Shown here piece by piece: positions 14,980 through 23,810 of a DNA stretch of 64,000 nucleotides (position 1 is its first letter; each line of letters opens with the position of its first letter). This stretch comes from Nocardioides flavescens (lineage in GTDB: Bacteria; Actinomycetota; Actinomycetes; Propionibacteriales; Nocardioidaceae), in the NCBI RefSeq assembly GCF_009823805.1, contig NZ_WUEK01000014.1, positions 76,132-140,131 on the forward strand, read 5' to 3'. A program made the position numbers and the translations under genes. Under the pieces are notes generated by a model. That model saw nothing but the letters and a program-made list of their open reading frames with translations. It was not told where the DNA came from and made no database searches.

Positions 14980-16056
14980 ATGGGACTCGCGACCACCGTG
15001 CTCCGCTCGAAGGCGCTCGCTGCGCTGACCTCGCCGCACGGCGTCGACCGCTACCTGGAGCAGGTCAACCCGATGTGGGCCGCCCACGAGGTCCGCGCGC
15101 GCATCGTGGACATCCACCGCGAGGTCGACGTGCCCGGTCACCCGCCGGTCGCCACGATCACGCTGCAGCCCACCTCGACCTGGCGAGGACACCGTGCCGG
15201 CCAGCACGTCCAGCTCGGCGTCGAGGTCGACGGCGCGCGTCGTACGACGCGGGTCTTCACGATCTCCAGCCCCGACTCGCACGCCGGTGACCGGTTCACG
15301 GTGACGATGCGGGCCAACCCCGACGGCGTCGTGTCGCGCTACCTCGTCGAGCGGGCCCGGCCGGGCACGATGGTCCACCTCTCGCAGGCGCAGGGCGAGT
15401 TCGTCCTGCCCGACCGCGTGCCCGAACGCATCCTGTTCATCTCCGGCGGCTCCGGGATCACTCCCGTCATGTCGATGCTGCGCTCCCTGCAGCGCCGCAC
15501 CCACCGCGGCCACGTGACGTTCCTGCACTACGCGCAGAGCCCCGAGCACCAGATCTTCGCCGACGAGCTCGACGAGATCCGACGCTCCGGTCACGGCATC
15601 GACGTGCACCTGCTGCACCCGGAGCTCGGCGACCCCAACCTCTCGCCGGCCTACCTCGAGCGGCTGGTCCCGGGCTACCGAGACGTCGCGACCTGGGCCT
15701 GCGGCCCGGCGCCGATGATCGAGGGCGTCCAGGCGGCGTACGCCGACTCCGACGCGTTGCGCGTCGAGTACTTCAAGCCGCCCCGCGCGGCGACCGGCGA
15801 GGCCGGCGGCACCGTGAGCTTCGAGCGCTCGGGCAAGAGCGCCGACAACACCGGCGCCTCGCTGCTCGAGCAGGCCGAGGCCCTCGGGCTCAAGCCTGAG
15901 TTCGGCTGCCGGATGGGCATCTGCTTCTCCTGCGTGTCGAAGAAGACCGACGGCACCGTGCGCAACGTGCTGACCGGCGAGGAGTCCTCGCTGCCCGACG
16001 AGGACGTCCGCATCTGCGTGAGCGCGCCCGTGGGCGACTGCTCCGTCGACCTCTGA
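14980..16056 (+). CDS. Ferredoxin reductase with C-terminal 2Fe-2S domain (desaturase electron donor)
   Basis: This 358-aa oxidoreductase carries an FAD domain (RVFTISSPDS, GVVSRYLVERARPG), an NAD(P) domain (FISGGSGITPVMSMLRSL, WACGPAPMI) and a plant-type 2Fe-2S domain with C310, C315, C318 and C346 (GCRMGICFSC, RICVS). It should pass electrons from NAD(P)H to the desaturase encoded 43 bases downstream, like the Rv3230c-DesA3 pair of Mycobacterium. ATG 14980 has a GAGGAGG site upstream; longer in-frame starts would cover the TetR operator. Expression is probably repressed by the divergent TetR protein. Confidence 0.93.
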   Translation: MGLATTVLRSKALAALTSPHGVDRYLEQVNPMWAAHEVRARIVDIHREVDVPGHPPVATITLQPTSTWRGHRAGQHVQLGVEVDGARRTTRVFTISSPDSHAGDRFTVTMRANPDGVVSRYLVERARPGTMVHLSQAQGEFVLPDRVPERILFISGGSGITPVMSMLRSLQRRTHRGHVTFLHYAQSPEHQIFADELDEIRRSGHGIDVHLLHPELGDPNLSPAYLERLVPGYRDVATWACGPAPMIEGVQAAYADSDALRVEYFKPPRAATGEAGGTVSFERSGKSADNTGASLLEQAEALGLKPEFGCRMGICFSCVSKKTDGTVRNVLTGEESSLPDEDVRICVSAPVGDCSVDL

Positions 16057-16099
16057 TCCACACCCCTCCACCCTCGAGAACGAACCGAAGGGACGAACC

Positions 16100-17200
16100 G
16101 TGAAGACCAACAAGACCACCCTCAGCGACGAGCAGCTCGAGAAGTTCGGCGAGGAGATGGACGCCATCCGTCAGCGGATCATCGCCGACCTCGGCGAGGA
16201 GGACGCGGCGTACATCCGCAAGGTCGTCAAGACCCAGCGCCAGTTCGAGGTCGCGGGCCGTGCGCTGATGTACCTCCCGCCGGCGTGGCCGCTGGCCGTG
16301 GCCTCGCTCAGCATCTCCAAGATCCTGGACAACATGGAGATCGGCCACAACGTCATGCACGGGCAGTACGACTGGATGGGCGACCCCGGCCTGAACTCGC
16401 GGATGTACGAGTGGGACAACGTGTGCCCCTCGGAGCAGTGGAAGAACAGCCACAACTACATTCACCACACCTACACCAACATCCTCGGCAAGGACCGTGA
16501 CATCGGCTACGGCATCCTGCGCATGGACGAGGACCAGAAGTGGCACCCCTACTACCTCGGCAACCCGCTCTACGCGTTCGCGCTGATGGTGTTCTTCGAG
16601 TGGGGCGTCGCGCTGCACGACCTCGAGGTCGAGAACATCGTCGCGGGCAAGCGCAAGGTGTCGGAGAACGCCGCCCTGCACGCCGGCATCATGCGCAAGG
16701 TCAAGCGTCAGGCGCTCAAAGACTACCTGCTGTTCCCCGCGCTCACCGGGCCGCTGTTCCCGTTGACCTTCACCGGCAACGCGATCGCCAACCTCGTGCG
16801 CAACGTGTGGGCGTTCAACATCATCTTCTGCGGTCACTTCCCGGCCGGCGTGGCGACGTTCTCGCAGGAGGAGTGCGAGGACGAGAGCCGCGGCCACTGG
16901 TACTACCGCCAGCTGCTCGGCTCGGCCAACATCACCGGCGGCAAGCTCTTCCACGTGATGACCGGCAACCTCAGCCACCAGATCGAGCACCACCTGTTCC
17001 CCGACCTCCCGGCGCGCCGCTACCCGGAGATCGCGGTCGAGGTGCGTGAGATCTGCGAGCGCTACGGCCTGCAGTACAACACCGGTCGGCTCGGCAAGCA
17101 GCTCGGCTCGGTGGCCAAGAAGATCTGCCGGATGGCGCTGCCCGACCGCAAGGTCGAGGAGAGGACGAGCGCGCCGGTCGCCGAGCCCGTCGCAGCCTGA
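16100..17200 (+). CDS. Fatty acid desaturase (acyl-CoA or acyl-lipid type)
   Basis: This 366-aa membrane diiron desaturase has three histidine boxes: HNVMH at residues 83-87, HNYIHH at 118-123 and HQIEHH at 293-298. Hydrophobic spans lie around residues 55-75, 150-170 and 210-240. The HQIEHH box is typical of acyl-lipid front-end-like desaturases and of the actinobacterial partners of ferredoxin reductases. It introduces a cis double bond into membrane fatty acids, adjusting fluidity. It is the second gene of the TetR-regulated pair. Regioselectivity cannot be read from the sequence. Confidence 0.93.
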   Translation: MKTNKTTLSDEQLEKFGEEMDAIRQRIIADLGEEDAAYIRKVVKTQRQFEVAGRALMYLPPAWPLAVASLSISKILDNMEIGHNVMHGQYDWMGDPGLNSRMYEWDNVCPSEQWKNSHNYIHHTYTNILGKDRDIGYGILRMDEDQKWHPYYLGNPLYAFALMVFFEWGVALHDLEVENIVAGKRKVSENAALHAGIMRKVKRQALKDYLLFPALTGPLFPLTFTGNAIANLVRNVWAFNIIFCGHFPAGVATFSQEECEDESRGHWYYRQLLGSANITGGKLFHVMTGNLSHQIEHHLFPDLPARRYPEIAVEVREICERYGLQYNTGRLGKQLGSVAKKICRMALPDRKVEERTSAPVAEPVAA

Positions 17201-17217
17201 CGCGGCACACTGGTGGC

Positions 17218-17442
17218 ATGACCGGTGACACGAGCGGTGACATGAGCGGGGACGACCACCTCTCCGGCCCCGAGATCGGCAAGGACGCCCTGCAGTCCAC
17301 CGTCGAGGCGGCGGCCACCACCGTCGGGGAGGTGGCCGTCATCGTCACCAACGCGGTGCGCGACATCGCGACCGCGCTCGGTGGGTTCGCCACCGAGGTG
17401 TTCGAGATCCGGGACTCGGCGCGCAAGGCGTCCGAGGACTAG
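17218..17442 (+). CDS. Small acidic hypothetical protein (74 aa)
   Basis: This short frame starts MTGDTSGDMSGDDHLSGPEI and continues with an amphipathic, Ala/Val-rich helix (VEAAATTVGEVAVIVTNAV, then IATALGGFATEVFEIRDSAR). It follows the desaturase by 17 bases on the same strand and may be co-transcribed. An alternative in-frame ATG lies at 17242. No family was recognised. The helix could associate with membranes, but its hydrophobicity is too low for a confident transmembrane call. Its stop overlaps that of the convergent gene. Confidence 0.6.
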   Translation: MTGDTSGDMSGDDHLSGPEIGKDALQSTVEAAATTVGEVAVIVTNAVRDIATALGGFATEVFEIRDSARKASED

Positions 17443-18092
17443 CCAGTCTCCCCGAACGCCATCCGGAAGCCCGCCAGCCGCACCGAGCCGAGCTGGCGGG
17501 CTCCGGCCATCCAGCCGAGCGGCCCGTCCGGGTTGACGTCCCAGCGGGCGCGGGCAGCGAAGGTGTGGGCCGAGCCGCGGATCGGAGCCGCGCGCGGCTC
17601 GTCCCCGGTGTCGGGGAGGCCGGTCTGCGAGGTCGCGCCGGCGAACGGCGTACGCGGCACGGCCCGGGAGACATCGGTGAAGGATGCCCGCGCGATGGGC
17701 ACCCGGCCGTCCCGGGCCGTCCACTCCGTCGTCGCGAGCGGGCCGCGGTGCGCCGTGTCGAGCTCGAAGTCGGCGAGGCCCTTGGGGATCGCCCACAGCT
17801 CGCGGCCACCCGCCATCGACTCGGGGGAGTCGACCCAGATGTCGGTGATGGTGACGTGGGGCCGACGGGTGCCCGCCGCCCTCACCGGCCGAGCCACGAG
17901 CAGCTCGGAGTAGGTCAGTGGACTCGGCTCGTCGTAGGAGACGAACGCTGCGGCGTAGAGGCCGGCGGGACGCGAGGGGTCGACCGGGCGCCGGACGCGG
18001 AACAGCGTGACCCACATCGACCCCGCCAGCGGCCAGGGCGCGGCCGGGTAGCTCACCTCGGACTCGGACGACTGCAACCACTCGACCGTCAT
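17439..18092 (-). CDS. Acetoacetate decarboxylase-family protein
   Basis: This 217-aa protein matches the acetoacetate-decarboxylase fold: WVTLFRVRRPVDPSRPAGLY, YSELLVARPVRAAG, ITDIWVDSPESMAGGRELWA and IPKGLADFEL. K104 in IPKG lies at the place of the Schiff-base lysine of the family. Many actinobacterial members are not true acetoacetate decarboxylases and have unknown substrates. The gene stands alone on the minus strand between two plus-strand genes and overlaps the stop of the small protein at 17442. Confidence 0.8.
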   Translation of the reverse strand: MTVEWLQSSESEVSYPAAPWPLAGSMWVTLFRVRRPVDPSRPAGLYAAAFVSYDEPSPLTYSELLVARPVRAAGTRRPHVTITDIWVDSPESMAGGRELWAIPKGLADFELDTAHRGPLATTEWTARDGRVPIARASFTDVSRAVPRTPFAGATSQTGLPDTGDEPRAAPIRGSAHTFAARARWDVNPDGPLGWMAGARQLGSVRLAGFRMAFGETG

Positions 18093-18168
18093 GACCTCAC
18101 CCTAGGACGCTGCGTCGCTTAGGGTCGTGGGGCACACGACCACGACCCCACCAGGCCAAGGACGCTGC

Positions 18169-19497
18169 ATGACCTTCTCGGGACCCCGCTCCGCCACCCG
18201 CTGGACCGCCCTCCTCACCTCCGTGGCTGCGCTCGCCGCGACGCTGCTCGTCGGCACGGCCGCCCCGTCGACGGCGGCGCCCGACCCCGCGGCCCGCAAG
18301 GCCGGCGGCTCCGCGCCGGGCTCGTTCACCGGCTACGCCTTCGACACCTGCTCCGCGCCGGCCCAGGAGGTCATGGACGCCTGGTGGGACGAGTCGCCGT
18401 ACGCCGCGGTCGGTATCTACCTCGGTGGCAGCAACCGCCTGTGCGACCAGCCGCAGCTCACGCCCGGCTGGGTGGGCGCCCAGCGCGCCCAGGGCTGGCG
18501 GCTGCTGTCGCTGTGGGTCGGCCCGCAGGCCGCGTGCTCGACGTACGCCGACAAGATGTCGTTCGACTTCCCGACCGCCGAGGCCCAGGGCCAGGCCCAG
18601 GCAGCCGCGGCGGTGACCGTGGCCCAGTCGCTCGGCATCGGTGGCGGGTCCACGCTCTACTACGACCTCGAGGACTACGACATCACCTCGACCCCGTGCC
18701 GTCAGTCGTCGCTGTGGTTCCTCAGTGGCTGGAGCAAGGGGCTTCACGCCGCGGGCTACACCTCGGGCGTCTACTCCAACATCGCGGCCGGGATTGCGGC
18801 CCTCGACTACGCCGACCGGGCGTCGTACGGCACCTACACGATGCCGGACGAGATCTGGTTCGCCTGGAACAACAACCAGGCCGACACCGTGACCGACGAG
18901 CGCGTGCTGAGCTCGCGCTGGGACGACCACGCGCGGATCCACCAGTACCTCCTCGACACCCCGCAGAGCTTCGGCGGCTACCCCCTGACCGTCGACGCCA
19001 ACTGGGCCGACGTGGGGGAGGGCTCGGTCGCGAAGCCGGCGAAGCGGTTGTGCCGCGGCGTCGAGGTCGACCTGCGCCGCTACCCGACCCTGCGTGCCGG
19101 CAAGCGGGGTCCGGTGGTCAGCGCCGCGCAGTGCGTGCTGCGCAAGCAGCGCATCACCAACGCCCCCATCACCGGGCGGTACGACGCCCGCACCGTGGCG
19201 GCGGTGAAGAAGGCGCAGCGGAAGTTCGGCCTCAAGCCGACCGGACGCCTCACCGCGCCCACGTGGGCCGCGCTGCTCGCCAAGGGCAAGCACCCCGACC
19301 TCAAGGTCGGGTCGACCGGTGAGCCGGTGCTGCGCCTGCAGCGGGCGCTGACCGCGGCCCTGGGCCGCAAGGTCGTCATCGACGGCGTCTACAGCGTCGA
19401 CACCGCCCGGCGGGTGACCAAGCTCCAGCGCAAGCGCGGGCTGTCCGTCACCGGCGTCACCACCGCCGAGGTCTGGGACGAGCTCAGCGGGCAGTAG
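18169..19497 (+). CDS. Secreted DUF1906 glycosidase-like protein with two peptidoglycan-binding domains
   Basis: This 442-aa protein has a signal peptide (residues 1 to about 42, ending in an Ala-rich stretch). A DUF1906 / Rv2525c-like TIM-barrel follows (GYAFDTCSAPAQEVMDAWW, YYDLEDYDI, GVYSN, YTMPDEIWFAWNNNQ), then two PG_binding_1 repeats (GPVVSAAQCVLRKQRI with FGLKPTGRLTAPTWAALLA, and EPVLRLQRALTAALG with VTGVTTAEVWDELSG). It is likely exported and bound to the wall, where it may cleave glycan. ATG 18169 has AAGGA upstream. The palindromic repeat element begins 12 bases after its stop. Confidence 0.87.
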   Translation: MTFSGPRSATRWTALLTSVAALAATLLVGTAAPSTAAPDPAARKAGGSAPGSFTGYAFDTCSAPAQEVMDAWWDESPYAAVGIYLGGSNRLCDQPQLTPGWVGAQRAQGWRLLSLWVGPQAACSTYADKMSFDFPTAEAQGQAQAAAAVTVAQSLGIGGGSTLYYDLEDYDITSTPCRQSSLWFLSGWSKGLHAAGYTSGVYSNIAAGIAALDYADRASYGTYTMPDEIWFAWNNNQADTVTDERVLSSRWDDHARIHQYLLDTPQSFGGYPLTVDANWADVGEGSVAKPAKRLCRGVEVDLRRYPTLRAGKRGPVVSAAQCVLRKQRITNAPITGRYDARTVAAVKKAQRKFGLKPTGRLTAPTWAALLAKGKHPDLKVGSTGEPVLRLQRALTAALGRKVVIDGVYSVDTARRVTKLQRKRGLSVTGVTTAEVWDELSGQ

Positions 19498-19509
19498 CGC
19501 GCAGCGAGG

Positions 19510-19600
19510 GTGGTTTCGAGACAGGACTTCGTCCTTCCTCAACCACCGATGTGTCGCCACCGGTGGTTGAGGAGGTCCGCTAGGACGGTCTCGAAACCAC
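19510..19600. repeat. Dispersed palindromic element, copy A
   Basis: The left arm GTGGTTTCGAGAC + AGGACTTCGTCCTT + CCTCAACCACC is mirrored by a right arm GGTGGTTGAGG + AGGTCCGCTAGGAC + GGTCTCGAAACCAC. Outer (13 nt) and inner (11 nt) blocks of the two arms pair; the middle blocks instead form their own mini-hairpins, so the whole can fold as a four-way junction. It starts 12 bases after the DUF1906 stop and is followed 10 bases later by copy B, between convergent genes. Confidence 0.9.
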
Positions 19601-19610
19601 TCGAACGTCA

Positions 19611-19699
19611 GTGGTTTCGAGACAGGACTTCGTCCTTCCTCAACCACCGGTGTCGTCGCCGGTGGTTGAGGAGGTCCGCTAGGACCGTCTCGAAACCAC
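19611..19699. repeat. Dispersed palindromic element, copy B
   Basis: This is the cleanest copy. The left-arm middle block AGGAC-TTC-GTCCT and the right-arm block GGTCC-GCTA-GGACC are both perfect small hairpins, and the 13-nt outer and 11-nt inner blocks pair perfectly between arms. It ends 13 bases before the stop of the convergent DUF6104 gene. Copies C, D and E (30.2 and 34.1-34.3 kb) and partial copies F and G (63.8-63.9 kb) share the same blocks. Confidence 0.92.
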
Positions 19700-19712
19700 T
19701 CTCGGGAGTCGC

Positions 19713-19889
19713 TCAGTCCTCGGGATCGTCGAGGCGGGCGAGCCAGGTGGCGAAACGCTCGGTGGCCGTCTCGAACTCCGGGTGCACGTCGGTGAACTCG
19801 GAGAGCCGGTCGGCGAGCCAGGCGAGGGAGACCTCCTCCTCGCCCCGGCGCGCCGCCAGCTCCTCGATGCCGCGGTCGGTGAAGTACAC
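19713..19889 (-). CDS. DUF6104 family protein (58 aa)
   Basis: A 59-codon frame on the minus strand starts at GTG 19889 and encodes a short acidic protein beginning VYFTDRGIEELAARRGEEE and ending ATWLARLDDPED. This matches DUF6104, a small actinobacterial family typically encoded next to kgd. It lies 29 bases downstream of the Kgd stop on the same strand, so it is probably on the same transcript. A G-rich AGGGG lies upstream of the start. Its role is unknown; neighbourhood suggests a link to 2-oxoglutarate metabolism. Confidence 0.85.
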   Translation of the reverse strand: MYFTDRGIEELAARRGEEEVSLAWLADRLSEFTDVHPEFETATERFATWLARLDDPED

Positions 19890-19918
19890 CGCTCAGCCCC
19901 TGCGTCGGTCCCGGGCCG

Positions 19919-22900
19919 TCAGGCGAAGGCCCGCGCGATGAGGTCCTTCTGCTCCTCGGCGTGCCGCTTGGCGGTGCCGACCGATGGGGAGGAGGACTCG
20001 AGGCGCGTGATCGGCTCGACGGTGGCGTCCACGTGGGGCCACGCGTTGAGGGCGTAGTGCGGCCACGGGCCGTTGTTCATCGGCTCGTCCTGCACCCAGC
20101 GGACCGTCTTGAGGTTGGGGTAGCGCGCGATCTCGTGCTCGATGTCGTCGAGCGGACGGGGGTAGAGCTGCTCCACCCGCCCGATCGCGAACCGCTCGCC
20201 CTCGGCCTCGCGCTTGGCGCGCTCGACCACGAGGTCCCAGGTGATCCGGCCCGAGCACAGCAGCAGCGTGTCGACCTTCTGCGCGTCGGCCTGCTCGTCA
20301 CCGATGAACGGGCGGAACGTGCCGCTCGTGAAGTCGGCGGGCTGCGAGGCGGCCTCCTTGCGCTTGAGCATCGACTTGGGCGTGAACACCACCAGCGGGC
20401 GGTGCTGCTCACCGAGGGCGTGCTTGCGCAGCAGGTGGAAGTACGACGCCGGCGTGGACGGCTGGGCGACCACGAACGCCTCGTCGGCGCACATGAGCAT
20501 GAACCGCTCGATGCGGGCCGAGGAGTGGTCAGGGCCCTGGCCCTCGTAGCCGTGCGGCAGCAGCAGCACGACGCCGGACTCCTGGCGCCACTTGGTCTTG
20601 CCGGAGGTGATGAACTCGTCGATCACCGTCTGCGCGCCGTTGACGAAGTCGCCGAACTGCGCCTCCCACAGCACCAGCGCCTCGGGCCGGGCCACGGAGT
20701 AGCCGTACTCGAAGCCGAGGGCGGCGTACTCGGACAGCAGCGAGTCGTAGACGTGGAACTTGGCCTGGTCCTCGGTGAGGTTGGCCAGCGGTGTCCACTC
20801 GTCGGCGTTGACGCGGTCGATGATCGTGGCGAAGCGGGACACGAACGTGCCGCGGCGCGAGTCCTGACCGGCGAGGCGCACGGGACGCCCGTCCATGAGC
20901 AGCGCACCGAAGGCGAGGATCTCGCCGGTGCCCCAGTCGATCGGGCCCTCCGTGATCGCGGTCGCGCGGCGCTGCAGCTGCGGCATCACCTTCGGGTGGA
21001 CGGTGAAGCCCTCGGGCGGGGTGACGTAGGCGTCCGAGATCCGCTTGAGCACCTCGGGCACGACCGCGGTGGCGGTCTCGCCGGCGGGCTTGTCGGGGTA
21101 GTCGGGGACGGTGGTCCACTCCGAGGGCTGGCTGGTCGCCTCGCGCACCTCGGTGAAGACCCGCTCGAGCTGCTGCTGGTAGTCGCGCAGCACCTGCTCG
21201 GCCTCGTCGATCGTGATGTCGCCGCGACCGATCAGCGACTCGGTGTAGAGCTTGCGCACGGAGCGCTTCTGCTCGATGAGGTCGTACATCAGCGGCTGGG
21301 TGTACGACGGGTCGTCGCCCTCGTTGTGGCCGCGGCGGCGGTAGCAGACGAGGTCGATGACGACGTCCTTGTTGAACGCCTGGCGGTACTCGAAGGCGAG
21401 CCGCGCCACGCGGATGCACGCCTCGGGGTCGTCGCCGTTCACGTGGAAGATCGGCGCCTGGACCATCCGCGCCACGTCGGTGCAGTAGAGCGAGGAGCGC
21501 GAGCTGCCCGGCGAGGTGGTGAACCCGACCTGGTTGTTGACGACGACGTGGATCGTGCCGCCGGTGCGGTAGCCGCGCAGCTGGGAGAGGTTGAGCGTCT
21601 CGGCGACCACGCCCTGGCCTGCGAACGCCGCGTCGCCGTGGACGAGCAGCGGCAGGACGGGGTAGGCCGCGCCCTGGTCGAGCACGTCCTGCTTGGCGCG
21701 GGCGATGCCCTCGAGGACCGGGTCGACGGCCTCGAGGTGCGAGGGGTTGGCCGCCACCGACACCTTGATGGTGTCGCCGGAGCCGGCCTCGAACTCGCCC
21801 TCGGCGCCGAGGTGGTACTTCACGTCGCCGGAGCCCTGGACCGTGCGCGGGTCGATGTTGCCCTCGAACTCGCGGAAGATCTGGCTGTACTTCTTGCCGA
21901 CGATGTTGGCCAGCACGTTCAGCCGGCCGCGGTGGGCCATGCCGATGGCGACCTCGTCGAGGTGGGCCTCGGCCGCGGCCTCGCAGATCTCGTCGAGCAC
22001 CGGGACCGTGGTCTCGCCGCCCTCGAGGCTGAACCGCTTCTGGCCGACGAACTTGGTCTGCAGGAAGGTCTCGAAGGCCTCGGCCTGGTTGAGCTTGAGC
22101 AGGATGCGCAGCTGCTCCTCGCGCGGGGGCTTGGAGTGCGGCTGCTCGACCCGCTCCTGGATCCACCGGCGCTGCTCGGGATCCATGATGTGCATGTACT
22201 CGATGCCGGTGGTGCGGCAGTAGGAGTCGCGCAGGATCCCGAGGATCTGGCGCAGCTTCATGAAGCGGCGACCCTCGCCGCCGAACGACCCGGTGGCGAA
22301 CTCGCGGTCGAGGTCCCACAGGGTCAGGCCGTGCGACTCGACCTCGAGGTCGGGGTGGCTGCGCTGGCGGTACTCCAGCGGGTCGGTGTCGGCCATCAGG
22401 TGGCCGCGCACGCGGTAGGCGTGGATGAGCTCGAGGATGCGCGCCTGCTTGCTGATCTCGTCGTCGTGCGACGTCGAGATGTCGCTGCTCCAGCGGATCG
22501 GCTCGTAGGGGATGCGCAGCGAGCGGAAGATCTCGTCGTAGAAGCCGTCCTGGCCGAGCAGCAGCTGGTGCATCCGCTTGAGGAACTCGCCCGACTGCGC
22601 GCCCTGGATGACGCGGTGGTCGTAGGTCGAGGTCAGCGTCATGACCTTGCTGATCGCGTTGCGGGCGATCGCGTCGTCCGAGGCCCCCTGCCACTCGGGC
22701 GGGTACTCCATCGCGCCGACGCCGATGATGGCGCCCTGGCCCTTCATCAGGCGCGGGACGGAGTGGCTGGTGCCGATGCCGCCGGGGTTGGTCAGCGAGA
22801 TCGAGGTGCCCTGGAAGTCGGCGACGGTGAGGGCGTTGTCGCGGGCCTTGCGCACGACCTCCTCGTAGGCGGTCCAGAACGCCGCGAAGTCCATCTCCTC

Positions 22901-23683
22901 GGTGGCCTTGATCGAGGGCACCAGCAGCTGGCGCGACCCGTCGGGCTTGGGGACGTCGATCGCGAGGCCGAGGTTGACGTGGGCCGGCTGGATGAGGTTG
23001 GGCTTGCCGTCCACGACGTCGAAGCCGACGTTCATCTCCGGCATCGAGGCGACCGCCTTGACCAGCGCGTAGCCGATCAGGTGGGTGAACGACACCTTGC
23101 CGCCGCGGGCGCGGGCGAGGTGGTTGTTGATGACCGTGCGGTTGTCCCACAGAAGCTTGACCGGCACCGAGCGGACCGATGTCGCGGTCGGCACGGTGAG
23201 GGAGGCGTCCATGTTGCTCGCCGTGCGGGCGGGCGCGCCGCGCAGCACGGTGTAGGTCGGCTCGGCGTCGGCCGGCTTCGCGGCCGGCTCGGCCTGCGCC
23301 GCGGGCTTCGGCGCCGGCTTCGCAGCAGGCTTGGCCGCGGGCTTCGCGGGCTCGGCCTTGGCGGCGGGCTTCGCGGGCTCGGCCTTGCCAGCCGGCTTCT
23401 CCGCCTTCGCCGGAGCGGGCTTCGCCGGGGCGGGCTCCGCCGGGGCGCTGGACCCGTTGCTGGCGCCGTTCGACCCGCTGGCGGAACCGTTCTTCGCCCC
23501 GTTGCTGGTGCTCCCGCCGACGTCCTTGCCGTGCGCCTCGAAGTAGGCGACCCAGGTCGCGTCGACGCTCGACGGGTCCGCCTGGAACCGGTCGTACATC
23601 TCCTCGACGAGCCACTCGTTGGCCCCAAACTCCTCAGGGATGGTCACCGAGGAGGAGGGGGAGGACGTTGAAGGGTCGGGCAC
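19919..23683 (-). CDS. kgd: Multifunctional 2-oxoglutarate dehydrogenase/decarboxylase Kgd (fused E2-E1)
   Basis: This 1254-aa protein matches mycobacterial Kgd and corynebacterial OdhA. The N-terminal helix FGANEWLVEEMYDRFQADPS is followed by an Ala/Pro/Lys linker made of repeated AKPA-type units (roughly residues 55-135), an E2-type succinyltransferase domain without a lipoyl domain (active-site segment STYDHRVIQGAQSGEF), and the TPP-dependent E1 domain with GMAHRGRLNVLANIVGKKY, HGDAAFAGQGVVAETLNL and LLPHGYEGQGPDHSSARIER. It drives the 2-oxoglutarate step of the TCA cycle, normally inhibited by the FHA protein GarA/OdhI. GTG 23683 has a GGAAGAGG site; GTG 23647 is an alternative. Confidence 0.96.
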   Translation of the reverse strand: MPDPSTSSPSSSVTIPEEFGANEWLVEEMYDRFQADPSSVDATWVAYFEAHGKDVGGSTSNGAKNGSASGSNGASNGSSAPAEPAPAKPAPAKAEKPAGKAEPAKPAAKAEPAKPAAKPAAKPAPKPAAQAEPAAKPADAEPTYTVLRGAPARTASNMDASLTVPTATSVRSVPVKLLWDNRTVINNHLARARGGKVSFTHLIGYALVKAVASMPEMNVGFDVVDGKPNLIQPAHVNLGLAIDVPKPDGSRQLLVPSIKATEEMDFAAFWTAYEEVVRKARDNALTVADFQGTSISLTNPGGIGTSHSVPRLMKGQGAIIGVGAMEYPPEWQGASDDAIARNAISKVMTLTSTYDHRVIQGAQSGEFLKRMHQLLLGQDGFYDEIFRSLRIPYEPIRWSSDISTSHDDEISKQARILELIHAYRVRGHLMADTDPLEYRQRSHPDLEVESHGLTLWDLDREFATGSFGGEGRRFMKLRQILGILRDSYCRTTGIEYMHIMDPEQRRWIQERVEQPHSKPPREEQLRILLKLNQAEAFETFLQTKFVGQKRFSLEGGETTVPVLDEICEAAAEAHLDEVAIGMAHRGRLNVLANIVGKKYSQIFREFEGNIDPRTVQGSGDVKYHLGAEGEFEAGSGDTIKVSVAANPSHLEAVDPVLEGIARAKQDVLDQGAAYPVLPLLVHGDAAFAGQGVVAETLNLSQLRGYRTGGTIHVVVNNQVGFTTSPGSSRSSLYCTDVARMVQAPIFHVNGDDPEACIRVARLAFEYRQAFNKDVVIDLVCYRRRGHNEGDDPSYTQPLMYDLIEQKRSVRKLYTESLIGRGDITIDEAEQVLRDYQQQLERVFTEVREATSQPSEWTTVPDYPDKPAGETATAVVPEVLKRISDAYVTPPEGFTVHPKVMPQLQRRATAITEGPIDWGTGEILAFGALLMDGRPVRLAGQDSRRGTFVSRFATIIDRVNADEWTPLANLTEDQAKFHVYDSLLSEYAALGFEYGYSVARPEALVLWEAQFGDFVNGAQTVIDEFITSGKTKWRQESGVVLLLPHGYEGQGPDHSSARIERFMLMCADEAFVVAQPSTPASYFHLLRKHALGEQHRPLVVFTPKSMLKRKEAASQPADFTSGTFRPFIGDEQADAQKVDTLLLCSGRITWDLVVERAKREAEGERFAIGRVEQLYPRPLDDIEHEIARYPNLKTVRWVQDEPMNNGPWPHYALNAWPHVDATVEPITRLESSSPSVGTAKRHAEEQKDLIARAFA

Positions 23684-23810
23684 GGCGTGGATCGCCTCTT
23701 CCGCAGGTCGATTCGAGGTGGTGGACGGGTCGTCCGGAGACGGACTCCACGTTAGTCCTCCCCTCCAGCAAATGCAGGGGTGAGGTCGGGGTGCGTGTGA
23801 GGGTGTCCCC

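Noticed and set aside
19961..23671. A 1236-codon open frame antisense to kgd
   Set aside because: It mirrors the kgd gene, has low-complexity His/Arg/Val/Gly-rich composition and no domain. GC-rich codon use keeps opposite frames open in this genome.
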